NCBI RefSeq assembly: GCF_003667545.1
Contig: NZ_RCUV01000017.1
Coordinates: 1-64,000, forward strand
Source: Mycetocola manganoxydans
GTDB lineage: Bacteria > Actinomycetota > Actinomycetes > Actinomycetales > Microbacteriaceae
Length of the DNA stretch: 64,000 nucleotides
Direction: 5' to 3'
Both the position numbers and the translations under genes were made by a program. Positions 52,755 through 62,138 of this stretch are shown here, piece by piece; within the stretch, counting starts at the first letter, position 1, and every line of letters starts with the position of its first letter. Below the pieces are notes generated by a model, which was not told the origin of the DNA, did no database searches, and saw only the letters and a program-made list of their open reading frames with translations.

Positions 52755-54469
52755 CAAAGGTTCTCATCCACGAGCTCCCTGAACAGACCCAGGAGTTACT
52801 GACCCGGTTACGAAGTGCCCTGCAGACGAGCTCGGGAGCGCTTGCTGAGCAGCTTCTTATTCGTGCGCGGATGGAACCAAGCCAGAAGCCAAGGATGGTT
52901 GTCACTGGTCAGTTCAGTAGCGGCAAGTCGAGCCTAGTCAGGGCTCTCACGGACGGCGACGTCGACCCGGTGATCGATGCGGACATTGCCACAGACGAAG
53001 TCACGGATTACCCCTGGGACGGCGCCGTCATACTCGTGGATACGCCTGGCGTTCAGTCGGGTCTGCGAAGTCACGATGAACTGGCTTTGGAAGCGATTGG
53101 CAGAGCCGACTTCATCCTGTTCGTCGTCACTGTAAATCTCTTCGATGACGCGTCCAGGGACTACTTACGGCACCTCGCGAACGAGCTTCAGCTCTTCGGC
53201 CAAATGCTCCTCGTGATCACGCGAGCTGGCACTCGGCCAGCAGCCGAGGGCGTGCGCGAGCAAGCGGTCAAAGATGCACTTGGCACAGCAACATTCAATC
53301 TCCCGGTGGCTGAGGTCGACTCCGTGCTCTACATGAGAAGCCTTGAAGGCGGCGCGAAGGCCGAACTCCTGCGGGATCGGTCTGGCATCGACGAGTTGCG
53401 CGCAGCAATCAACAAAATGAGCGAGGACCGTGGCGACCTAGCCCAGCTCAGACAGCCACTCCACCTGATTCGCCAACTGTGCGATGAGGCGCAGCAGCTC
53501 TTCGTGAAGGACGAACGCTCACGGTCCGCGCTTGCGCTGCTCTCCAAACAAAGGGCTGTCGTTTCCCATCGACGCTTCATGCTCGAGCGCGCGTTCGTTG
53601 GCGCCGAGGCGGAGTTCAAGTCGCAGTGCTTAGTAGACGTAACGGGGTTCGTTGACATTGTTACCCGTCTCGACGCAGCCGACGTGACGGCTCAAGACGT
53701 GCTGGACGCGGCCGAAGCGAGGCTCGTGGAATCGCTCGAGCGCCACGCAGGGCAGTTCGCGGGTGCGATCAACCGGCTGACACAGGCACAGTTAGACACG
53801 TTGTCCGAAGAGCTTCTGGAAATCAGTCAGAGCAACCGAGTTGAGCGCCTTCTCCGTCCGACCGGCGACATCTCGCTGGAGTCCCCGAATCAAGTGCGAA
53901 GCGAATCGTCGGATGGGGCAACGTCTCCTCTGCCCTCGCATGCCGTGGATTGGGACATGGTCCGTGACCTGCTCCAAAGAGGCCAGGGCTGGTGGGGAGC
54001 TGGTGACGGGCTCCAGCAGGCATCTGGATCCATCGGCCACAAGATCGTGAAGGATGTCGGCCATACATTCGGCCACAAGTTCAAGCCGTGGCAAGCAGTG
54101 AAGCTTGCCGACAAGATCGGCAAGGCAGCCAAAGTCGGCGGTTTTGTCATCCAGATCGGCCTGGCTGGCTACGAGGTTCTGAAGAACGAACGCGAGGCGC
54201 GCCAAGCTCAGATCGAAAGCGATCGCCAGCATTCGGCCCTCGTCACCGAGATCATGGGCCACGCCGACAAGATCGCAACAAGTGCGCGTCAGAAACTTCG
54301 GGCAATCGTTGACCCACCTATGGACGAGCTACTTGCAGACCTTCAGGTGGCCCAGGATTTGATTCTCAGCGCTGATCAGGCGCGCGGTGAAGCAGGAATC
54401 GAGCTTCGCGCGATTGCCACTGAGGCTGATCGCCTGCTGAGTTACAGCTCTGCGCAGGCGTGGCTCTGA
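52751..54469 (+). CDS. dynamin-like GTPase, second of a pair
   Basis: A 572-aa GTPase beginning with GTG in a four-base overlap (GTGA) with its partner. G1 GQFSSGKS is at 53-60, a threonine-containing switch in ATDEVTDY, and G3 DTPG at 97-100 follow. A long helical middle and an amphipathic segment (KLADKIGKAAKVGGFVIQIG) near residue 460 could associate with the membrane. The partner is larger and carries the stronger hydrophobic element, so the two likely form a hetero-oligomer. The pair follows the 53-aa ORF and brxL with no promoter-sized gap. Confidence 0.82.
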   Translation: MTKVLIHELPEQTQELLTRLRSALQTSSGALAEQLLIRARMEPSQKPRMVVTGQFSSGKSSLVRALTDGDVDPVIDADIATDEVTDYPWDGAVILVDTPGVQSGLRSHDELALEAIGRADFILFVVTVNLFDDASRDYLRHLANELQLFGQMLLVITRAGTRPAAEGVREQAVKDALGTATFNLPVAEVDSVLYMRSLEGGAKAELLRDRSGIDELRAAINKMSEDRGDLAQLRQPLHLIRQLCDEAQQLFVKDERSRSALALLSKQRAVVSHRRFMLERAFVGAEAEFKSQCLVDVTGFVDIVTRLDAADVTAQDVLDAAEARLVESLERHAGQFAGAINRLTQAQLDTLSEELLEISQSNRVERLLRPTGDISLESPNQVRSESSDGATSPLPSHAVDWDMVRDLLQRGQGWWGAGDGLQQASGSIGHKIVKDVGHTFGHKFKPWQAVKLADKIGKAAKVGGFVIQIGLAGYEVLKNEREARQAQIESDRQHSALVTEIMGHADKIATSARQKLRAIVDPPMDELLADLQVAQDLILSADQARGEAGIELRAIATEADRLLSYSSAQAWL

Positions 54470-55361
54470 CGCTGCACAAGGGGTTGGGCCAAGAACACTT
54501 CCGCCCCGGCCTTGCTATACCCGGCCATGACGTTGGTGACAGTCGAGAGTCTGATCTGAGGAGATCCTTCGTTCAGAAACCGCAACCCACGCTGCGGCAC
54601 GAGCGGCGCGGTTTGCGCCGGTCGGTGAAAGAGATCAGCTCTTTCGCCGCCCTAAACTTCGCGCGCTATATCAATTACCTCCCCTGGGGTGCCGGTGGTG
54701 CCTCCTACGAGTGAACGGGGCAGAGGCGGTTGCCAAAGGTCGATGCGAGATCCGGAGAAGTCTGCATGCTTCCGCGTTGCTCACCCCGTCGTGCATCAGC
54801 TGCCAATACGCGTCGCCCGCTCCACTCGGCGTTGCTGCGCGGCCGAGAGCACTGCACCGAGTCGCTGCTCGGCATGCCGGCGGTCAGTGACCCGGCCGAC
54901 GTCGGCTTCCGATACGAGCACTCGGGACGTGGTGAACCCGAGATCCGCGATTGTCTTGGCCGGCGTCTTGCCCGCCCGACGCAGGTGCGGGTACAACTCG
55001 CGCAGCCAGCGGTAGCCGACTTCCTTATCGATACCGGCGTCGCGGCCGGAGGGTCCGGAACCGCGGCCTTCTTCATTTTCGGCAAGAAGCCGAACCCCTG
55101 CTGCTGACCAAGAAATACGAAATTATTCCGAACCACTTAAGAAGTAGGTGTTGCTTCGATCAATAGAATCCCGCGTGCCTCATACGGCCGCTGCAATTAG
55201 TGATCCAGTCCTGGGAGTAGAGCAATGACTCCCCCGATTGTAGTTGGGCTACTTACTGGCCGTCGTCGCACTCGTTTGTGGACCTCGGCAGATCGAGCGT
55301 CAGACGGTATTGGAATGAAGAGCTTAACGCGTCGGCGGCGCTACCGGCTGCTAGCTCTTAG
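54470..55361. other. intergenic stretch with a fragmentary minus-strand frame
   Basis: No intact gene is supported over these ~890 bases. A minus-strand frame of about 100 codons ends at 54796 and reads GIDKEVGYRWLRELYPHLRR, then KTIADLGFTTSRVLVSEADV. It looks protein-like, with a helix-turn-helix flavour, but has only a TTG as possible start. It is probably the 3' remnant of a transposase or element gene. The rest shows nothing recognisable. Confidence 0.4.
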
Positions 55362-58300
55362 CTAGAACCGGAGGCCGACAGGCTTGCGTCCTGACCGAAT
55401 GACGACTCCTGATGTCTCGAAAGCATGTCCCTGTTCCGCGAGTTGCTGCGCCGCGCGGAGTGCGGCACGAGCACGGGCGGCGTCCCGTTCCTGGGCCATC
55501 GTTCGAGGTGACGGACCGAGGGCTCTCGCACTAACGACCCCGTAACGGTCCCGGTACGCGGCGACCGTGCATGCGGATCGCCGCCACGCGGCTGCGGCGG
55601 AGCCGCGCGGTGTCGGCCCCAACGTCAGGGCCCACGGGGCCCTGGTAAGCAATGCCGCATCTAGTACGACACTTGCTCGTGCCTCCATCATCTCGCTGCG
55701 CTCGTCGAGAGCGCGCCGCATGTCAGGTTCCATCGGTCCCAGCGCTGGCGGGATGAGCCCGACCAACAGGGCTGGCTCGCGCCCGGGACGACTGGCACCG
55801 CCGTTTCGGGCTATCGCTGAGGCGATCCGGCTGTGCAGGACGGCGGCGACGTCCTCGGCGTCGTCGAATCCGCGGGCCACAACGGTCCGCTGGAGGAGGC
55901 TTCTGACATTCAAGTGAAGTGCCTCGGCTCGACGGAGTTCTGCCGTCAGCGCCCCGAACGCGTCCGAATGGACGGCGTCGTTGGCCTGGCTTGGAGCGAG
56001 CCCGATGTCCCGCAGGATCGAAGCCCACCTCTCCCGTTGCGCGGCCGCGGCGATGGTTTCGTACTCTGCGGCGAGTTGCGCGATCGATCCCCATGCGTCC
56101 TGCTCCCCCGCGATCGTCGCGTGCGCAGACGATTCGGCACCGACGTGCTGCAGCACGCCATAGAGGACACTGCGCGCTGTCGGGTCGGTGTCATTGCCCG
56201 GGCGAGGTCCAACGTGCGCGACATCCGGCTGATCGACAGCCACGTAGGCCGTGTTTGTCTCGCGGCCTCGCGTCATGGCGACGTAGAAGTTCTCTCGCGT
56301 CATGCTGGAGGCGACGACGACGTGCGCGGTGTCGGTGGTGATGCCTTGCGCACGGTGAGAGGTGATCGCGTAGCCGAGTTCAATGTGGCGCTGGCTGTAT
56401 TCAGCGGGAAGTAACACGCTGCTTCTTCTCTCGTGCGGTCGGAGTTCGACCGAGCCGTTTCGGTGCACTGCGACCACGGTCCACTGGTCTCCATTGCGCA
56501 CCCACGACCGCCCCGCGCGAAGCCGCCGGTCATTCCGGCGTGTGATCACGGTGTCACCGACGCCCGCGCGGGTCCCGTCATGAAGGGCCACTTCACGGAG
56601 AGCATCGACACGACCCTCCAGAATCAGTTCCGTCCGCGCGCGCAGGTTCAGCGACGCCACCGCCTCGTTCGAATCACTGATCAGAAGCGTTCGCTTGCCG
56701 GCATGGGTGTCACTTCTCCAAGCCTCATATGCGGCATCCGCCATTACGTCAGTGCTGCCTTCGCGGATGCGATCATGTGCGACGTACAGCTCGATGGACT
56801 CGGGGTCGCCGTGACGCAGCCCGAGGGATGCCCCCTTCTCCCACTCTTCGGCAAACCGGTAGACGTCGACGAGCTCAGGCGCATCCGACCGATTATGAAC
56901 CAGTAGCGAGAACCCTCCGCCTGCATCGACTGACTGGAGCTGGGCGTGATCGCCAACCAGAAGGACTTTCGCGCCGGAGTCGGAAGCGAGCGCGGTCACC
57001 CTGTCTAGGGACAGTGTCCCTGCGAGAGACGCCTCGTCGATGATCGCGAGTTGACCGGAGCGGAAAGTCGCTCCGTGAACCAAGTGGTTCTGCCACCATT
57101 TGGCCAAGTTTTCGGTGGGGATGCCGAGATCCTCCCCCAGAACCTGCGCGGCGGCCGCCGAGGGGGCAAGCCCGATGACTGATCCCGCACCGTGTGCCGC
57201 CTCCCAGGCTTGCCGGAGCGCGTACATTGCCGTTGTCTTGCCGGCGCCGGCCGGGCCCACGAGGACATCGATGACGCGTCCGGACCCAGCGATTTTCTCG
57301 AGCGCCCCGAGCTGATTATCGGCGAGTACATCCACACCGGGCATCGGCGTCCGGGAAACCGAACGCAAGGTTGCCAGTGCGACTCGTGGTCCTTTCTCAT
57401 TAGCTGCGCGTTCAAGCAGTCGGGTCTCCGCGTCGAGCAGCTCCGACGACGTGAACACGAGGGAGCGCCTCGGGCGGAACACTGATGTCCCATCCTCTCG
57501 CCGGAATGCCTCCGGACTCGACGCCAGATCGGGCGGCGTGATCCTCAGCGACGCGCGTTCGGCGGCATCGACGACACGGTCGAGGACGGCTTCGCGCTCG
57601 GATGCCGACGCGAATCGGAGCCCCATGGTCTGGCGCGCCGCTTCGGCTACGAGGTTCCAATGCCGCCAGGTGGACCGCTTCTCGCTAACCGCCGTCATCA
57701 CGCTCAACCCCAGCGAATGGACGGCTTCGGGCGGCACCTCCTCTGCACGTATCAGCAGCGCCGGGGAGCCGGCGGAGGCGGTGCTCGCCCATGTCGTTGC
57801 ATCCCGTTCCAGCACCTGTTCCGCTCGTGCACGCCATTCTCTGGTGAGTTCTGTGAGCGAGCGCACTTGCTTTGACGGTCGTGTGGACAGCGCGGCCTGA
57901 GCGCGCAGCTTCATGATGGTGGCCGGCCCGGGACGACGACCGCGCCTTCCCACGTACGCCTCAATTAACTCGTCCGTCTCGACATCGATGTGTCGCGACC
58001 TGGTCGAGAATTCCGCGACGAGCGCCTCGGGAATGAAGCTGATCGCCCACGCGGGGTGGCGATCTCTCCCCCGCTCCCTCCTCTCCCACTGCACGCCGAG
58101 CGCTCGAGTGAGCGCGTCGGCGAACAGGGCTTCATGTAGTTCGGAAAGCGCAACCACTGCCGCGTGCATCGGTCGGCCGTCGAGAGAGCGCCACTTGCTG
58201 TCGAACACGGTTTGCACTTTGTTGCTGATCACCACGTGCGTGTGCAGGTGAGGGTCACTGGCCCGGCTGTCGAAATGGTCGAACGCCGTGGCGATCAGGC

Positions 58301-58853
58301 CGGTCACTTCGACTTGCGCAACGGCTCCGTCGTGCGCCGTGGTTCCCGTCCGCGTCGCCGCGATCTCGCGCTCCATGAATGCGACGACCTCGGCAACTGC
58401 CGCATGATGCACCTCCGCGATCCGCGACTGTGTCGCTGCGTCCGCCACACCCCAAAGGATGCTCGCCGACTTCGGAATCGAGAACGTGAAGTCGTATCCG
58501 GCGACCGCACGTCGCCGGGCACTCATCTCCTGGGACATGCCGGTCGGCGCTGGATCTGCTGGGCTTCGGTACACGGGATAGGCGCAACCAAGAGGCGAGC
58601 CGTCGACCGGGTCTCGCCCCAACCCGATCAAGCTCTGCAGATGTGGCTCCGTCACTTCATCGCCCTCGACGATGCGACCCGAGCCGAGGCCAGGGAGGCC
58701 GCTTCCCATCCATCGACCCGGCGGCGTTCCTTTCGCGCCGTAGTAACGAGTCAACGGCGTGGACAGCGACCGCTGCCCGTCTCCAGCAGCCACTGTGCGC
58801 AGCAGGTACTTGTAGCCATTGCCGGCGCTCATTACCCGCATCGACACCGTCAC
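55362..58853 (-). CDS. MobF-family conjugative relaxase/helicase (TrwC/TraI type)
   Basis: A 1163-aa relaxase that nicks oriT and unwinds the transferred strand. The N-terminal relaxase domain starts MRVMSAGNGYKYLL with the catalytic tyrosines (Tyr14, Tyr16) and has the three-histidine motif in HFDSRASDPHLHTH around 191-204. A RecD-like helicase follows, with Walker A VGPAGAGKTTA around 531-541, Walker B LAIIDEASL and motif VI-like VAMTRGRETN. A helical tail ends the protein. GTG at 58853 is chosen because GGAGG lies seven bases upstream and relatives start there. It marks the region as part of a conjugative or mobilisable element. No mating-pair genes are in the window. Confidence 0.93.
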   Translation of the reverse strand: MTVSMRVMSAGNGYKYLLRTVAAGDGQRSLSTPLTRYYGAKGTPPGRWMGSGLPGLGSGRIVEGDEVTEPHLQSLIGLGRDPVDGSPLGCAYPVYRSPADPAPTGMSQEMSARRRAVAGYDFTFSIPKSASILWGVADAATQSRIAEVHHAAVAEVVAFMEREIAATRTGTTAHDGAVAQVEVTGLIATAFDHFDSRASDPHLHTHVVISNKVQTVFDSKWRSLDGRPMHAAVVALSELHEALFADALTRALGVQWERRERGRDRHPAWAISFIPEALVAEFSTRSRHIDVETDELIEAYVGRRGRRPGPATIMKLRAQAALSTRPSKQVRSLTELTREWRARAEQVLERDATTWASTASAGSPALLIRAEEVPPEAVHSLGLSVMTAVSEKRSTWRHWNLVAEAARQTMGLRFASASEREAVLDRVVDAAERASLRITPPDLASSPEAFRREDGTSVFRPRRSLVFTSSELLDAETRLLERAANEKGPRVALATLRSVSRTPMPGVDVLADNQLGALEKIAGSGRVIDVLVGPAGAGKTTAMYALRQAWEAAHGAGSVIGLAPSAAAAQVLGEDLGIPTENLAKWWQNHLVHGATFRSGQLAIIDEASLAGTLSLDRVTALASDSGAKVLLVGDHAQLQSVDAGGGFSLLVHNRSDAPELVDVYRFAEEWEKGASLGLRHGDPESIELYVAHDRIREGSTDVMADAAYEAWRSDTHAGKRTLLISDSNEAVASLNLRARTELILEGRVDALREVALHDGTRAGVGDTVITRRNDRRLRAGRSWVRNGDQWTVVAVHRNGSVELRPHERRSSVLLPAEYSQRHIELGYAITSHRAQGITTDTAHVVVASSMTRENFYVAMTRGRETNTAYVAVDQPDVAHVGPRPGNDTDPTARSVLYGVLQHVGAESSAHATIAGEQDAWGSIAQLAAEYETIAAAAQRERWASILRDIGLAPSQANDAVHSDAFGALTAELRRAEALHLNVRSLLQRTVVARGFDDAEDVAAVLHSRIASAIARNGGASRPGREPALLVGLIPPALGPMEPDMRRALDERSEMMEARASVVLDAALLTRAPWALTLGPTPRGSAAAAWRRSACTVAAYRDRYGVVSARALGPSPRTMAQERDAARARAALRAAQQLAEQGHAFETSGVVIRSGRKPVGLRF

Positions 58854-59159
58854 CGGGACACCTCCCATATTGCTTAAGAGGTGCGCCACCTCGACCTGCA
58901 AGAGGCGTGGCAGTTCAGGTTTGGGTTTCGAACCGGTCGCTCAAGAGGCCGCTGAAGCCGGATCGTCGAGATCGCGGCCTCAACGCCGTCGCGGCGTCAG
59001 CGCCCTCATGACTACCGTTTGATTCCTCCTCGCCTCCTGCGTAGGGCTTTCGAGCCCGTTTCCGGCTGGCTAGCACAGGTTTTCGGACAACGCGGTACTC
59101 AAGTGTTCCCAGTCGAAAACAGCTCCGGCCTCCGAACGCGACACCGATATCGTTGGGAC

Positions 59160-60278
59160 ATGACCCACATTGATCCTGATCCGACCGCGCCAAATCTATT
59201 CGACCGCGTACTCACCGACGACGAGCTTGAGGACATCACGGCTGCGGAAGAGATTTCCTCCGCAGTCACGTTCTCGACCCAGTCCTTCGATGTGGCGGGC
59301 CTTGTTCTTCGCTTGGATCGCGGATCGATGCTTGTTCCGACCTACGGAAAGGACGATGCCAGAATCGACACAGACGGGTTCCAACGCGGATTCGTCTGGA
59401 CCAAGGCTCAGATGGACCGATTTATCGAATCGCTTCTTCTCGGGTTTCCGATCCCGGGCATATTCCTAGTCAAGCAAACGGCAAGCAATCGGCTGCTCGT
59501 GTTGGACGGGCAGCAACGTTTGCTCACTCTTCAAAGGTTCTATGAGGGGATCCACGCGAAGAAGGAGTTCTCTCTGAAAAACGTCAGCGAGCAGTTCAAG
59601 GGCCTGACGTACAAGACGCTCGGCGACTCTCTCCAGTTTCGTTTAGACGACTCCTATCTACACGCGACAATCGTGACGACAGACGGCTCAGCAGAGATGA
59701 ACGAGGCGATCTACCAAATCTTCGAGCGCCTCAATTCAGGTGGAACTCAACTGACCGCTCATGAGATACGGGTTGCACTTTCCGCGGGGCCCATCATCGA
59801 ACTCCTCGAACGGCTGAACTCGAATGAGTCCTGGCGTGGATTGTATGGCCCACGTAGCGCCCGCCTGCGCGACCAGGAGCTCACGCTCCGCATCATCGCA
59901 CTGTTCACCAATGCTGATAAGTACGCACGACCGCTGAAAACGTTCCTCAACAGCTTTGCGAGCACCGTGCGTCAGCCCACCGACACGGTGGTCGCCGCAA
60001 GCAAGTTGTTTGAACAGGCGGCCGAGGTCCTTTTGCCCCTTGGGCCTTCGGCACTTCGCAACCAAGGGGCTTCCCAGATCAATGCGGCCCGAACGGAAGC
60101 GATTTTCGTGGGTGCCATGCGCGCGATTGCTGATGGGAGGCTAACCACAAATCTTCAGCTAGCGATCGACGCGTTGGATAAGGACGCGGAATTTGTTACT
60201 GCCACCACGCGCTCCACAGCGGACAAGGACTTCGTACTACTCCGGCTAGACAAGGCAGCGAAGGCCTTCTCCGCGTGA
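59160..60278 (+). CDS. DUF262 (GmrSD N-terminal type) protein
   Basis: A 372-aa protein whose core is a DUF262 domain: DGFQRGFVWTKAQMDRFIESLLLG and the hallmark DGQQR at 116-120, followed by FERLNSGGTQLTAHEIRVAL. In GmrSD and SspE-type defence enzymes this domain is a ParB/Srx-like NTPase that couples nucleotide hydrolysis to DNA cleavage. The HNH (DUF1524) partner domain is missing here. ATG at 59160 is chosen because the upstream extension is not protein-like. Its stop overlaps the HEPN gene by GTGA, and the two likely act as a unit. Confidence 0.88.
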   Translation: MTHIDPDPTAPNLFDRVLTDDELEDITAAEEISSAVTFSTQSFDVAGLVLRLDRGSMLVPTYGKDDARIDTDGFQRGFVWTKAQMDRFIESLLLGFPIPGIFLVKQTASNRLLVLDGQQRLLTLQRFYEGIHAKKEFSLKNVSEQFKGLTYKTLGDSLQFRLDDSYLHATIVTTDGSAEMNEAIYQIFERLNSGGTQLTAHEIRVALSAGPIIELLERLNSNESWRGLYGPRSARLRDQELTLRIIALFTNADKYARPLKTFLNSFASTVRQPTDTVVAASKLFEQAAEVLLPLGPSALRNQGASQINAARTEAIFVGAMRAIADGRLTTNLQLAIDALDKDAEFVTATTRSTADKDFVLLRLDKAAKAFSA

Positions 60279-60802
60279 CCAGTTGGCCGCCGGCCGCCGT
60301 TCGGAGCCGCAAACAAGACCTGCTCGAGCTGACAACGGTGCTCCAGGGTCTTGACCCAAAGGCAGGTGATCTCACTGTGGCACTCTCCCGTTACACGATT
60401 GTGCGCGCTGCGGGGTATATCGAAGCGGTCCGCGACGACGTCGCCGATCTGTTCGTCAGTCGCGTAGCGATCGACCTCGTAACCAATCGCATCCGATCCG
60501 GACTGCGGGGCGGCCAGGGTGTGCGCCCCGCCCAATTGATCGATTTTGTGCAATCCTTTCATCCCGAGTGGGCAATCGAACTGACGGACTTTCTCGATGA
60601 CGATTCCGGCCTCCGGAACAGGCGCAGCGATCTGGGTGCGCTCGTGAATGCCCGAAAAAAGATTGCACACGGAGACGGTGATTCAGTTGGCCCTTCCCAT
60701 GCCCTTCGGTGGGCCTCCACAGCCCAGGAGGTCGGAGGCTGGCTCGTGAAGCGCTTCGATCCGAGTCGAGACTTCTACTCGCGAGTCTCAACGACACCCT
60801 AA
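60275..60802 (+). CDS. HEPN-domain protein (MAE_28990-like) paired with DUF262
   Basis: A 175-aa all-helical protein of the MAE_28990/MAE_18760-type HEPN family. The catalytic RNase motif R-x4-H is present as Arg127...His132 in NARKKIAHG near the C-terminus. HEPN proteins of this type cleave RNA and occur as toxins or effectors. It starts with GTG overlapping the DUF262 stop. The pair may be a toxin-regulator or abortive-infection module, where DUF262 controls the HEPN nuclease. Confidence 0.83.
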   Translation: MTSWPPAAVRSRKQDLLELTTVLQGLDPKAGDLTVALSRYTIVRAAGYIEAVRDDVADLFVSRVAIDLVTNRIRSGLRGGQGVRPAQLIDFVQSFHPEWAIELTDFLDDDSGLRNRRSDLGALVNARKKIAHGDGDSVGPSHALRWASTAQEVGGWLVKRFDPSRDFYSRVSTTP

Positions 60803-60927
60803 GGTGTTGGACGATCCGCTGACCGCGATCGGCAGCAGCGCCAGCCCAAGTTAGTGCGTCAGCCGCCGGGAGCGGCTTAATCGGCTTTCGTGGCTAGCTG
60901 TTCCTCGAAGCTGTCGAGGCCCTCTCT

Positions 60928-61382
60928 TCAACGACCGCGTGAAACGGTGCCGCCACCGCGGAGGCACCGTGAACCTTCGTCCTTCGCGAAGGCCCGATCG
61001 AGGAGCGCGGCGGTGGCCGGGTTCACCACCTCGCTGCGCTGAATGTAGTGCTGCCCCGTGATCTTGTGTCCGTGTGGCCGAGCATTTCTGAGGCGAGTTC
61101 AGTACCGGCGTTGGCGTTGACCGCGGTCGCAACCGTGCGACGGAACATGTGCGGGGTCACTGCCTTGATGCCGGCTCCTTCGAGTACCTGTCGCAGTTGT
61201 CTGCGCACGTTCGAGGTTGTCAGCGGGGTACCGTCCCGGGATTGGATAAAGCAATTCGTCCAGACCCAGACTCCCCACCTTGGCGAGCCGCCGGCGGACC
61301 GCGTCGGCGGTGAAGGTGTGGATGGCGACAGCACGGGTGGACCTGGCGGTTTTGGGGTGATCCTGCCAGAAAGTCTGCTCAC
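60928..61382 (-). pseudogene. frameshifted tyrosine recombinase (integrase) C-terminal fragment
   Basis: On the minus strand the catalytic domain of a phage-type integrase is readable only by changing frame. PKTARSTRAVAIHTF is in one frame; RDGTPLTTSNVRRQLRQ, then PHMFRRTVATAVN and LGHTD in a second; and KITGQHYIQRSEVVNPATAA with its stop at 60928 in a third. The R, H-x-x-R and H residues and the catalytic-Tyr region are thus present but the gene is broken at two places. The N-terminal half is absent. The element cannot be excised by this copy. Confidence 0.85.
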
Positions 61383-61543
61383 CTTTGCGCTGGCAATTTC
61401 AACTTGGGGTTGGAGGCAGGGTTCTAGGCAGTCACGCGGGATCCCTTACTGCATCGGAGTGAGGGAAGTACCGCCGACCCGCTCTCTACGACTTCGACAT
61501 CGTTTCTGGATAGGGTCGTTTTCATGGAGCGGGGCAGCAGATC

Positions 61544-62080
61544 ATGATCGAGTATCCACCAGGCCACGATCCCGATTTCTGGGAGCCGGACCCCGGCGTG
61601 CAGTCGCACCGATTCGCCCTCGGCAACACTTCCAGGTCGAGCGCAGGCGCTCCACCGCTCATCGCTATCGGCATGAACCCCTCGCACGCGCGGGAAGCAC
61701 AGGCCGACAGGACCGTTAACAGGCTCATCGAGGCCAGCGTGCGCCACGGCTACGCCGGCTGGGTCATGCTCAACCTCTATCCGGAGCGTTCGCCCAAGCC
61801 GAGCCAGCTCTCCGCGTTCGACGCGGCCCTATCGGCGCTGAACTGCGCCGCGATCGAACAGGTGCTGCTGAGATATGGCGCGACCGAGGTGCTCGGCGCG
61901 TGGGGAAACATGCCCCACCGCACGCTCAAGCGCGCGAAGACCGACGTCGTGGCGCTGCTCGACCAGATGGGAGTCCGGTTGTTCACTTGGGATCCTCTGA
62001 CCAACAAGGGCAACCCTCGCCACCCGAGCCCGCCGGGCAGACCCCTAGCGATGCTCGGCCCGAAGCAGTATCTGATCTGA
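61544..62080 (+). CDS. DUF1643 domain protein
   Basis: A 178-aa DUF1643 protein. The family pattern is clear: LIAIGMNPSHAREAQADRTV near 40-60, YAGWVMLNLYPERSPKPSQL, and EVLGAWGN followed by a C-terminal SPPGRPLAML. The family is found near mobile and defence loci and in phages, but its biochemical role is unknown. ATG at 61544 follows GGGGCAGCAG. It is intact and outside the decayed integrase, so it may be chromosome next to the island. Confidence 0.85.
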   Translation: MIEYPPGHDPDFWEPDPGVQSHRFALGNTSRSSAGAPPLIAIGMNPSHAREAQADRTVNRLIEASVRHGYAGWVMLNLYPERSPKPSQLSAFDAALSALNCAAIEQVLLRYGATEVLGAWGNMPHRTLKRAKTDVVALLDQMGVRLFTWDPLTNKGNPRHPSPPGRPLAMLGPKQYLI

Positions 62081-62138
62081 TCCTGACTCAGGCGGGATAG
62101 TTCATGTCTTCCTCTAGAGTCATTGGCATGGAGCATGG

